From positions 1 through 5,350 of the forward strand of contig DGXM01000170.1 of NCBI GenBank assembly GCA_002396325.1: a stretch of DNA of 5,350 bases, read 5' to 3'. Each line of letters starts with the position of its first letter. The stretch's first letter is position 1. The notes under the pieces were generated by a model. The model was not told the origin of the DNA. It saw only the letters and a program-made list of their open reading frames with translations, and made no database searches. Source of the stretch: Treponema sp. UBA4232 (GTDB lineage Bacteria; Spirochaetota; Spirochaetia; Treponematales; Treponemataceae). The position numbers were made by a program, and so were the translations under genes. This document shows positions 1-5,350 of this stretch, piece after piece.

Positions 1-74
1 AAACAAAATACAAAGAGCTCAAAATGAGTCAGCGGGTCCCAGCTGACTCATTTTGAGCTCTTTGCATTTTGTTT
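1..74. terminator. Long inverted repeat, probable bidirectional terminator
   Basis: The arms at 1-33 and 42-74 are complementary at 32 of 33 positions around an 8-nt loop (34-41, gggtccca). The inner part has the usual layout of a bidirectional terminator: AAAA, a GC-richer stem (TGAGTCAGC/GCTGACTCA), then TTTT. Pairing continues outward for about 20 more base pairs through GAGCTC and A/T-rich ends. The only mismatch is A10 against C65. In a minus-strand transcript the same position is a U-G wobble, so the hairpin would be fully paired only in RNA read leftward. It probably ends an upstream gene outside the window, or genes on both sides. The stem is much longer than a terminator needs, so a dispersed palindromic repeat is an alternative. 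The arms may extend left of position 1. Confidence 0.65.
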
Positions 75-89
75 CATGCTGAAGCGATT

Positions 90-133
90 TTTACAGGCTC
101 CCTATAGAATAATCTTCTATTTTATAGTACAAT
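90..133 (+). promoter_or_regulatory. Possible promoter region of def-fmt
   Basis: This AT-rich stretch lies between the upstream hairpin and def. TATAGT (123-128) and TACAAT (128-133) are both plausible -10 hexamers, and TTTACA (90-95) resembles a -35 element. However, no pair has the normal 16-18 bp spacing: TTTACA is 27 bp or more from either -10. The assignment is therefore weak. A promoter is expected here because a terminator-like hairpin lies upstream and def is the first plus-strand gene after it. An imperfect dyad (102-127) overlaps the TATAGT site. Confidence 0.3.
102..127. repeat. Imperfect inverted repeat upstream of def
   Basis: CTATAGAAT (102-110) and ATTTTATAG (119-127) pair over 9 bp, with a single G-U at 107/122, around an 8-nt loop (AATCTTCT). 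The element overlaps the candidate -10 hexamers and is A/T-rich, so it would be a weak RNA hairpin. It could be a protein-binding dyad. In a stretch this AT-rich, chance symmetry is also quite possible. Confidence 0.35.
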
Positions 134-193
134 TTATGCGATGTTTGTTTTTCCGTATCCGGTGGTACTGGGTGCATTTTCAGGAGTTATTGC

Positions 194-775
194 ATGAAGA
201 TATACAAACTTGGCGATGAGATTCTGCGCGAAATGTGCGTGGAAGTGAAGCCCGAGGAAATAAATGACGAATTCAGAGCCACAATCAACGAGATGTTCGA
301 TACAATGATCAGTGCAAACGGCGTGGGTCTTGCAGCTCCTCAGGTGGGCATTGCAAAAAGATTTTTCGTAGTGATTGCCGATGACGATGTGAGACGTGTA
401 TTCATCAACCCAGTGATTACAAAGACTTCAAATGATTTGGTGGACTACGAGGAGGGATGCCTTTCAATCCCCGGTTTCTATGAGAATATCAAGAGGCCAT
501 CCACTGTGTCTGTTTCTGCAATAGACGAAAACGGAAAGCGTTTCACCGTGGAAGATGCAAAAGGACTTCTGGCCCGTGTGATTCAACATGAAAACGACCA
601 TCTGAACGGAGTGCTTTACATAGACCGCGGAGAAGAGGAATTCAAAAAGCAGACCGAAGAACAGTTCAAGAAACGTGCCGAGCGCGCTGCGAAAAAAGCC
701 GAGGAAAGAGCAAAAAAACAGGCCGCCATTGCCTCAAAAATAGCAGCAAAGAAAGCCAAAAAGGATGCCCGTTAA
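194..775 (+). CDS. def: Peptide deformylase with basic C-terminal tail
   Basis: This cytoplasmic metalloenzyme removes the formyl group from the N-terminal formyl-methionine of new proteins. All three family motifs are present: GVGLAAPQ (residues 43-50), EGCLS (87-91) and HENDH (132-136). C89, H132 and H136 are the expected metal ligands and E133 the catalytic base. The catalytic domain fits residues 1 to about 146. Residues 147-193 then form a tail very rich in Lys, Glu, Ala and Arg, probably helical, ending in a strongly basic Ala/Lys stretch. Most bacterial deformylases are about 165-190 residues, and in E. coli a C-terminal helix contacts the ribosome, so a ribosome-docking role for this tail is a reasonable inference. 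The start is supported by AGGAG at 182-186, 7 nt before the ATG. The gene ends in TAA directly abutting the ATG of fmt. Confidence 0.97.
   Translation: MKIYKLGDEILREMCVEVKPEEINDEFRATINEMFDTMISANGVGLAAPQVGIAKRFFVVIADDDVRRVFINPVITKTSNDLVDYEEGCLSIPGFYENIKRPSTVSVSAIDENGKRFTVEDAKGLLARVIQHENDHLNGVLYIDRGEEEFKKQTEEQFKKRAERAAKKAEERAKKQAAIASKIAAKKAKKDAR
761..765 (+). promoter_or_regulatory. Ribosome binding site of fmt, inside def
   Basis: AAGGA lies within the last codons of def, 10 nt before the fmt ATG. Ribosomes finishing def would end exactly at the fmt start codon, which favours termination-reinitiation coupling. This also supports ATG 776 as the start. Confidence 0.6.
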
Positions 776-1789
776 ATGCTTCGTGTTTTGTATGCTGGAA
801 GTCCGGCCGCTTCCTCGAGAGCATTGGAACTTATTCTCAAAGACAGCTACATGTCGTCTTCCATCCCGGAGGAGCATTACAAGATTGTAGGCGTACTCAC
901 AAATCCTCCTTCGATGCAGGGACGGCACCGCGACCTGATTCCGACTGAAGTGGAGCATTACGCTCACATTTGGAACGAAGCCCGCGATGACGGAATCGTG
1001 ATTCTCACCCCCGAGCATTTGAAAGAGGAGGCCAGAGCACAGATTGCATCTCTTCATCCCGATGTGTTCATCTGTTTTGCATACGGTCACATTCTTGGAC
1101 CAAAGTTTTTTTCTTTGTTCAAATACGGCGGCATAAATCTGCATCCTTCAATCCTTCCGAAATACAGGGGAGCCACACCGGTGAACCAGGCCATCCTCAA
1201 CAGAGACTCGGAGACGGGAATCTGCATACAGAAGATGGCGCTTGGAATTGACGAAGGTGATATCCTGAGCATGCAGAAGTGGACTCTCACGGGAACGGAA
1301 ACTGCGGAGTCGCTTTTGAAGGAAGTCGCTCTTCACGGGGCCATTTCAATTACCACGATTCTGCGCTACATTGCAAGTCACCACGAGCTTCCGGAGGCTC
1401 ATCCTCAGCGTGGGGAAGCCAGCTACTGTTCGATTATAAAAAAAGAGGACGGAAAGATTGACTGGAAGAATTCGGCGGAAAAAATAGATGCTCAGATAAG
1501 GGCATATACTCCGTGGCCTGGATGTTTCACCACTTGCAACGGGCAGACCCTGCGCATATTGAAGGCCCGCGATGCAGAAAAAATCGCCGCACAGGATACA
1601 GCAGTGACCAAAAACACAGCCGCAGTGCCGGGAACGGTTCTTTCGTACAACAAGCAGAGGGGCATACTGATTCAGACGGGAGACGGCGTGCTGATTGCAA
1701 CCGAACTTCAGTGGCAGGCAAAAAAAGCGATGGACTTCAAATCCTTTATGAACGGAGCCAGAAATTTCATCGGCAGCGTTTTGGAATAA
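776..1789 (+). CDS. fmt: Methionyl-tRNA formyltransferase
   Basis: The enzyme transfers a formyl group from 10-formyltetrahydrofolate to Met-tRNA(fMet) so that it can initiate translation. The N-terminal formyltransferase domain (about 1-210) has INLHPS (120-125) with N121 and H123, then SILPKYRGATP (125-135), and D159 in GIDEGD, matching the Asn-His-Asp catalytic triad. The loop at about 42-58 (NPPSMQGRHRD and onward) corresponds to the E. coli loop that reaches into the tRNA acceptor stem. The C-terminal tRNA-binding domain (about 213-337) has KEDGKIDW and IRAYTPWPG. The length of 337 aa is somewhat above the 315 of E. coli. The excess is in an insertion around residues 22-35 and an Ala/Thr-rich loop around 267-283. 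The ATG follows the def stop with no spacer and in the same frame. AAGGA (761-765) inside def is the likely ribosome binding site, so translation is probably coupled. Confidence 0.97.
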   Translation: MLRVLYAGSPAASSRALELILKDSYMSSSIPEEHYKIVGVLTNPPSMQGRHRDLIPTEVEHYAHIWNEARDDGIVILTPEHLKEEARAQIASLHPDVFICFAYGHILGPKFFSLFKYGGINLHPSILPKYRGATPVNQAILNRDSETGICIQKMALGIDEGDILSMQKWTLTGTETAESLLKEVALHGAISITTILRYIASHHELPEAHPQRGEASYCSIIKKEDGKIDWKNSAEKIDAQIRAYTPWPGCFTTCNGQTLRILKARDAEKIAAQDTAVTKNTAAVPGTVLSYNKQRGILIQTGDGVLIATELQWQAKKAMDFKSFMNGARNFIGSVLE

Positions 1790-1803
1790 TCCGTCGGTAC
1801 AGA

Positions 1804-1833
1804 TTGGAAAAGGGAATTTAAGATTTTTATATA
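1804..1833 (+). promoter_or_regulatory. Possible internal promoter before the PASTA gene
   Basis: TTGGAA (1804-1809) and TATATA (1828-1833) are 18 bp apart in the 62-nt gap between fmt and the PASTA gene. The -10 is good and the -35 moderate. Transcription would start near 1840, leaving only about a dozen leader bases and placing the weak ribosome binding site (GGGGA, 1840-1844) at the very 5' end. Co-transcription from the def promoter is an equally good explanation, since no terminator is visible in the gap. Confidence 0.3.
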
Positions 1834-1851
1834 GATTATGGGGAAAAGATT

Positions 1852-2880
1852 ATGAGTGAAGAAGCAGATGTAAATGTAAAAGCAGGCAAAAAGAAGCGTT
1901 CTTTCGGAACCACTTTCAAAGATTTCAAAGGAGGATGGTCTCTTTTTCTGACCATGCTCATCAGCCTGCTTATTATGGCCGGTGTCTGTGTTGCCGTATT
2001 TTTTGTGGCTGTGCAGGGCGAAGAGCAGGTGCGTGTGCCGAATGTCGAGGGAAAATCCCTTGTGGCGGCTCAACTCGAACTTCAGGACAAGCAGCTCTTC
2101 CCTGAACTGGTGCTCACATATTCCGAACTTCCCGGTGATGAAGGCATCGTTTTGAGTCAGAATCCGGCGGCCGGCTCGATTGTCAAGGCATTCCGCCATG
2201 TGACCCTTACAGTGAGCCGCGGTGTTCCAAAGGAAACTCTGGAAGACTACCTTGGTCAGCAGGTGGATGAAGTGCAGAAAAATCTTCAGCTGCTTTTTGC
2301 GGGTTCAAAACTCGTGACGCTGGCACCTCCTGTATACCAGAAGAGTGAAAAGCCGGAGGGCACAATCCTTGCACAGTTCCCGGTCCGCGGCACATCCCTT
2401 GACGACAAGACCCGTATCTTCTTCATCGTGAGCAGCGGAGACAAATCCGTGGAAGTCAAAGTTCCCGAAATCACAGGCTATTCCGTGCAGCAGATTTTCG
2501 CTCAGATGTCATCGGCAAAAGTCATTTTCGATTTCACATCCCGCACTGCAGCCGCAGATGAAAAATCCGGCATCGTGGTGTCGCAGGGCATGGCAAACGA
2601 AACAGTGCCGGAGTTCTCACGTGTTCCCGCAGAATTCGCTTTTCCGGTTGATACGGAAGAGGCTGTTACCGCATACGGCATCTTCTCTCATACGCTTCCA
2701 GATTATCCGTACCCTGTTCCGGTAAAACTTGAGACCACAGATCAGGATGGAAACACAACCACACTGGTCGAATTCTCGCATCCGGGCAAAGAACTCTCAA
2801 TACCTTACGCGGTCAAGAAGGGAAGCTCACTCACACTCTATGCATTGGATTCAGTGGTCACAACTCAGACCGTGCAATGA
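1852..2880 (+). CDS. Membrane-anchored PASTA-domain protein without kinase
   Basis: This 342-aa protein has a short, Lys-rich cytoplasmic N-terminus (1-28), one strong transmembrane segment (about 29-54) and an extracytoplasmic remainder, so it is probably a type II anchored envelope protein. Residues 60-124 form a clear PASTA domain: RVPNVEGKSLVAAQ near the start, then SQNPAAGSIV and a closing VTLTVSRG. Residues 125-196 (PEGTILAQFPVRGTSL) and 200-266 (KVPEITGYS and onward, IVVSQGMANETV) look like a second and third, more diverged copy. The last 75 residues appear beta-rich and are not recognisable PASTA. PASTA domains occur in penicillin-binding proteins and Ser/Thr kinases and often bind peptidoglycan fragments. 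No kinase or transpeptidase domain is present here. A wall-sensing or scaffolding role is inference. The start is ATG 1852 with a weak GGGGA (1840-1844) 7 nt upstream. Confidence 0.85.
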   Translation: MSEEADVNVKAGKKKRSFGTTFKDFKGGWSLFLTMLISLLIMAGVCVAVFFVAVQGEEQVRVPNVEGKSLVAAQLELQDKQLFPELVLTYSELPGDEGIVLSQNPAAGSIVKAFRHVTLTVSRGVPKETLEDYLGQQVDEVQKNLQLLFAGSKLVTLAPPVYQKSEKPEGTILAQFPVRGTSLDDKTRIFFIVSSGDKSVEVKVPEITGYSVQQIFAQMSSAKVIFDFTSRTAAADEKSGIVVSQGMANETVPEFSRVPAEFAFPVDTEEAVTAYGIFSHTLPDYPYPVPVKLETTDQDGNTTTLVEFSHPGKELSIPYAVKKGSSLTLYALDSVVTTQTVQ

Positions 2881-2920
2881 TGTTTTCCTGAAGACCTTAT
2901 GCCCACCGCCCACTGATCGG

Positions 2921-2950
2921 ATTGTCGGCGGCGCGGCAATTTTTGATATT
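2921..2950 (+). terminator. Rho-independent terminator after the PASTA gene
   Basis: ATTGTCG (2921-2927) pairs with CGGCAAT (2934-2940) over 7 bp, including one G-U, around the 6-nt loop GCGGCG. TTTT (2941-2944) and a second T-run (2949-2952) follow directly. It lies 40 nt after the stop codon of the PASTA gene and would end the def-fmt-PASTA transcript. The same sequence has no T-tract when read on the minus strand. A competing stem, CCGCC (2906-2910) with GGCGG (2927-2931), is also possible. Confidence 0.65.
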
Positions 2951-2960
2951 TTACCCGCAA

Positions 2961-2996
2961 CCAAAAAGCAATTAATCCCTGGTAAGGGCTTTTAGG
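2961..2996 (-). terminator. Candidate terminator of aroDE-rpiA
   Basis: On the minus strand AAAAGC (2993-2988) pairs with GCTTTT (2969-2964), and a small CCT/AGG stem (2987-2985 with 2980-2978) can form inside. The closing arm ends in five T's followed by GGTTG. It lies about 27-60 nt beyond the rpiA stop codon, in the right place for a terminator. The long inner loop and the T-tract being part of the stem make it weaker than the plus-strand hairpin next to it. Because the arms are A-run/T-run, it could work in both directions. Confidence 0.4.
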
Positions 2997-3022
2997 CGCA
3001 GGACTGATTTTTAGAGATGCCT

Positions 3023-3742
3023 TTATCTGATGTCCACCGTCGAGTCCTCACGGGCAATAAACACAATCGGCTTCAGTTTGGTAAAGAATCCACATTCCAC
3101 AACACCGGTTATGTCGTTGATTGCGTCTTCCATCTTTGAGGCATCAACCGGCTTTTCCCAAAGACAATCCAAAATCATATTTCCATTGTCCGTGATTACG
3201 GGACCGGCTTTTCTCACGCCTTCGCGCAGAGTGCATTTTGCCCCCATTTTTTCCAACTGCATGATTACGGGAACCCTTCCTTCCGCAATTATCTCAACCG
3301 GCAGAGGGAATCCCGTTCCATGGGTTTTCACATCTTTCGAACTGTCTGCCACAATCGCAAAATTTTTCGCACTGTATGCTATGATTTTTTCCCTCAGCAA
3401 TGCAGCACCGCCGCCTTTTATCAGTGTTCCATCAGGGCCAATCTCGTCGGCACCGTCAATCGCCAAATCAAGAGTCCCACCAATCGCACGGTCGTTCAAA
3501 GTGTAGACCGGAATCCCAAGCTCCTCGCAGGCAAGAGTGGTCTGGAAACTTGTGGCAACGGCCTTTATGTCGTGAAGCGTTCCGTCCTGAATCCTCTCGC
3601 TCAGTCTTTTTACGGCAGGCATCGCAGTGGAGCCTGTTCCAAGTCCAATCTTCATTCCGCTGAAAATAAGTCCGCGTTCAATCAAAGTGTCAACCGCAGT
3701 CTTTGCGGCCAAAACCTTCTGGGCGTTTTTATCAAGTGTCAT
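3023..3742 (-). CDS. rpiA: Ribose-5-phosphate isomerase A
   Basis: RpiA interconverts ribose-5-phosphate and ribulose-5-phosphate in the non-oxidative pentose phosphate pathway. The 239-aa product shows the family signatures in order: GLGTGST (33-39) for phosphate binding, DGADE (96-100) with the catalytic aspartates, and KGGGAALLREK (109-119) with the active-site Lys109 and the catalytic base Glu118. Its length is close to the usual 220-235. The open frame runs a further 36 codons upstream into aroDE, but I place the start at ATG 3742. AGGAGG lies 4 nt before it, the protein family begins at about this point, and the upstream residues look like an out-of-frame reading of aroDE. The gene begins 26 nt after the aroDE stop codon and is almost certainly transcribed with it. 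Shared transcription makes sense, as this pathway supplies erythrose-4-phosphate to the shikimate route. Confidence 0.96.
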   Translation of the reverse strand: MTLDKNAQKVLAAKTAVDTLIERGLIFSGMKIGLGTGSTAMPAVKRLSERIQDGTLHDIKAVATSFQTTLACEELGIPVYTLNDRAIGGTLDLAIDGADEIGPDGTLIKGGGAALLREKIIAYSAKNFAIVADSSKDVKTHGTGFPLPVEIIAEGRVPVIMQLEKMGAKCTLREGVRKAGPVITDNGNMILDCLWEKPVDASKMEDAINDITGVVECGFFTKLKPIVFIAREDSTVDIR

Positions 3743-3746
3743 ATAT

Positions 3747-3752
3747 CCTCCT
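3747..3752 (-). promoter_or_regulatory. Ribosome binding site deciding the rpiA start
   Basis: AGGAGG on the minus strand, separated from ATG 3742 by ATAT. This full-length Shine-Dalgarno match sets the start 36 codons inside the longest open frame. Confidence 0.85.
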
Positions 3753-3768
3753 GAATCTGCACGGATTG

Positions 3769-5265
3769 TCAGTAATCGCACCCGGTGAACAGCTGGAACT
3801 GTTGGTATCCCTGGTAGCGGAGCATGTCGTATCCGTTGCAGACTTTGCATCCGGCCTTTGAAGCGCGTGACATAACGGGGGTCACCGCAGGCACATAGAT
3901 TATGTCAAACAGCATTTCCCTGCCCGTGAAATCGTAAAAGAAAATCGGGTCATTGCTTTCATTCGAAACAGAGTCGCTGTTCATCCCCACCGAAGTGGTC
4001 TGAATGATTATGTCGCTGTATTTTTTCAGCATATCCAACGAGTCGGGCCCCAGTGCCGCGGCTTTGAATCCGTAAAGAGATGCCAGATCAGCGGCTTTTT
4101 TCAAAGTGCGGTTGAAGATGCAGGCATTTCCCCTCAGCATTTTCACGGCATAGGCGATTGCACGTGAAGCACCCCCCGCTCCGATGATGGCAACCTTTTT
4201 ATGCGCAAGATTTTTTGTTCCCGTGAATTCCAAAAGCGACCGAGTGAATCCCGTCACATCCGTGTTGTAAGCGTGCCAGATGCCGTCACTGGTGTGAACA
4301 AGCGTATTGCTTGCTCCAATGTCGGTCGTCTGCCTATCAGGTCTGTCTGCGAATTTCATGGCGGCTTCTTTGTGCGGAATTGTCACCGAAAGACCGGAAA
4401 TGTCTGCCGCTTCAGCAAACTCCATCACATCAGGGAAATTTTCCGAGCGGATTGGAATGTAAACCGCATTCATTCCGTGCTTGCGGTACCCTGCATTGTG
4501 CAATTCAGGGCTTGAAGTCTTCACAAGAGGCCATCCCGTGATTCCGTAAACGCGGGTATTGTTGTCTATGGAAGTAAAATGGTAAGTGTCGCAAAGTGTT
4601 ATCGGATCCAAATGCCCAAGATTGGAAACGTTTGAAATGGTTTCCCGCGGCGAAGTAAATGTCAGATGATTCTTCAATTTTGCGCCGAGAATCCGTGTGG
4701 GCTCTCCAAGCGGTCCCATCGCAAGCAGAATATGGTTTGAATCCTTCAGTTTGGAAGCCTCCGCAAAAACCTGCCTCACGTCGTCTAGTGAATGGGGCAT
4801 AAAGGCAATCTTCGGAATCTCGTAGTCGGTCACCTTGATCTGCTCAAGTTTCTGCGCCAGATTCGAAATGGGATTTTTCATATCGTGCAGGCTGCGGATA
4901 ATCTTCAGACCGTAGGCAATGGCGGCATCCTGAAGCGAGGCAACCCTGAAATTCTCCTCGAAATCCACGTAGGCAAAACCCTTGGACATATCCTGGTCAA
5001 CAAACGAAAGCGCCCTTGCAAAAAGCACCGTACGGCTGGCCTCTCCCGCATCGTAACGTCCACCGTCAATTTTGCGCCGGATAGTCAGAATGCACGGAAG
5101 CCCGACCATCGAAGGGAAGCGCCTGATTGACTGCCACTCATCTTCGCACAGAAAATCCCCGCGCAACTCAACCACGTCAATGTATTTTCTGTATTTATTC
5201 ACCAAAAGCAAATCTTCCTGCAGCGACTTACCGGTAACCGTCAAGCAAATGAGCGGACGCCCCAT
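3769..5265 (-). CDS. aroDE: Fused 3-dehydroquinate dehydratase/shikimate dehydrogenase
   Basis: This 498-aa cytoplasmic enzyme should convert 3-dehydroquinate to 3-dehydroshikimate and then, with NADPH, to shikimate. Residues 1 to about 225 are a type I dehydratase: ELR (33-35), TIRRKIDGG (61-69), His127 as general acid/base, Lys152 as the Schiff-base lysine in KIAFMPHS, and MGPLG with Arg191. Residues about 238-498 are the dehydrogenase: YGITGWP, SSPELHN (251-257), VTIPHK with catalytic Lys299, Asn320 in GASNT, NTD with catalytic Asp336, the GAGGASRA nucleotide loop (362-369), NRTLKK (385-390) suited to the NADP phosphate, and Gln485 near the C-terminus. Two dehydratase positions differ from the Salmonella enzyme: the usual Glu in the R-x-x-x-E-G-G stretch is Asp67, and the Gln of the APGQ lid is His218. 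The start is ATG 5265. A TTG one codon earlier is too close (2 nt) to GGGAGG at 5271-5276. Confidence 0.95.
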   Translation of the reverse strand: MGRPLICLTVTGKSLQEDLLLVNKYRKYIDVVELRGDFLCEDEWQSIRRFPSMVGLPCILTIRRKIDGGRYDAGEASRTVLFARALSFVDQDMSKGFAYVDFEENFRVASLQDAAIAYGLKIIRSLHDMKNPISNLAQKLEQIKVTDYEIPKIAFMPHSLDDVRQVFAEASKLKDSNHILLAMGPLGEPTRILGAKLKNHLTFTSPRETISNVSNLGHLDPITLCDTYHFTSIDNNTRVYGITGWPLVKTSSPELHNAGYRKHGMNAVYIPIRSENFPDVMEFAEAADISGLSVTIPHKEAAMKFADRPDRQTTDIGASNTLVHTSDGIWHAYNTDVTGFTRSLLEFTGTKNLAHKKVAIIGAGGASRAIAYAVKMLRGNACIFNRTLKKAADLASLYGFKAAALGPDSLDMLKKYSDIIIQTTSVGMNSDSVSNESNDPIFFYDFTGREMLFDIIYVPAVTPVMSRASKAGCKVCNGYDMLRYQGYQQFQLFTGCDY

Positions 5266-5270
5266 CAAAA

Positions 5271-5276
5271 CCTCCC
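5271..5276 (-). promoter_or_regulatory. Ribosome binding site of aroDE
   Basis: GGGAGG on the minus strand, 5 nt before ATG 5265. The in-frame TTG at 5268 would leave only 2 nt, so the ATG is preferred. Confidence 0.8.
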
Positions 5277-5296
5277 TCGGTCAAAAACCTCTGCTA

Positions 5297-5325
5297 ACTA
5301 TACCATACTCTTGTGCACTAATCAA
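5297..5325 (-). promoter_or_regulatory. Sigma-70-type promoter of aroDE-rpiA
   Basis: On the minus strand TTGATT (5325-5320) and TATAGT (5302-5297) are separated by exactly 17 bp. TGG just before the -10 matches the extended -10 motif (TGn). Transcription would start near 5290, giving a leader of about 25 nt that carries the ribosome binding site. No operator or riboswitch could fit in so short a leader. A GTGCAC palindrome (5313-5318) lies in the spacer. Confidence 0.7.
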
Positions 5326-5350
5326 GTAAACTGTTTTAGAGATTCGGACG

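Noticed and set aside
734..1144. 136-codon minus-strand open frame opposite def and fmt
   Set aside because: Antisense to two confident genes, with Cys/His-rich scattered composition typical of a non-coding frame.
1838..1855. Five-codon leader ORF (MGKRL) whose TGA overlaps the PASTA start codon
   Set aside because: It has no ribosome binding site at usable distance and contains no regulatory codon run; its bases are better read as the ribosome binding region of the PASTA gene.
1708..2199. 163-codon minus-strand open frame opposite fmt and the PASTA gene
   Set aside because: It lies antisense to two well-supported genes, spans their gap and shows no recognisable motif, so it is a shadow.
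3030..3506. 158-codon plus-strand open frame opposite rpiA
   Set aside because: Fully inside rpiA on the other strand, with Ser/Pro-rich composition of a mirrored frame and no family motif.
3743..3850. 36-codon N-terminal extension of rpiA overlapping the end of aroDE
   Set aside because: A full AGGAGG sits just before the internal ATG at 3742, the family begins there, and the extension resembles nothing but an out-of-frame reading of aroDE.
5266..5268. TTG start codon one codon before the aroDE ATG
   Set aside because: Only 2 nt from the ribosome binding site, while the ATG at 5265 has a workable 5-nt spacing.
5313..5318. GTGCAC palindrome in the aroDE promoter spacer
   Set aside because: Only six bases are symmetric and the flanks do not extend it; too short to call an operator.

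Overview
The window looks like ordinary bacterial chromosome, most likely from a Treponema-like spirochaete. That guess rests on gene content and order: def-fmt followed by a membrane-anchored PASTA protein with no kinase, plus a fused AroD-AroE enzyme. It comes from general knowledge of such genomes, not from a search. Coding density is high and all five genes are intact. I see no insertion sequence, prophage, CRISPR array, tRNA or rRNA.

Layout. Positions 1-74 hold an almost perfect 33-bp inverted repeat with an 8-nt loop, probably a bidirectional terminator for genes outside the window. An AT-rich non-coding stretch (75-193) contains a second, smaller dyad and the probable promoter of a plus-strand cluster: def (194-775, peptide deformylase), fmt (776-1789, methionyl-tRNA formyltransferase) and a PASTA-domain membrane protein (1852-2880). 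A 142-nt non-coding gap (2881-3022) separates this cluster from a convergent minus-strand pair and holds a good terminator for the plus strand and a weaker candidate for the minus strand. The minus-strand pair reads from right to left: a bifunctional 3-dehydroquinate dehydratase/shikimate dehydrogenase (aroDE, 5265-3769), then rpiA (3742-3023, ribose-5-phosphate isomerase A). A convincing sigma-70-type promoter lies just upstream of aroDE at 5297-5325.

How the genes fit together. Fmt formylates initiator Met-tRNA, and Def removes the formyl group from the finished N-terminus, so the two act at opposite ends of one cycle. Here they are unusually tightly joined: the TAA of def is followed directly by the ATG of fmt, and both are in the same reading frame. 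The PASTA protein probably works at the cell envelope. On the other strand, RpiA belongs to the pentose phosphate pathway that feeds erythrose-4-phosphate to the shikimate pathway, in which AroDE carries out steps three and four.

I found no clear undescribed system. The points most worth a second look are the long inverted repeat at the left edge, the same-frame stop-start junction of def and fmt with the basic tail on Def, the kinase-less PASTA protein, and the two non-consensus active-site positions in the AroD half of AroDE.
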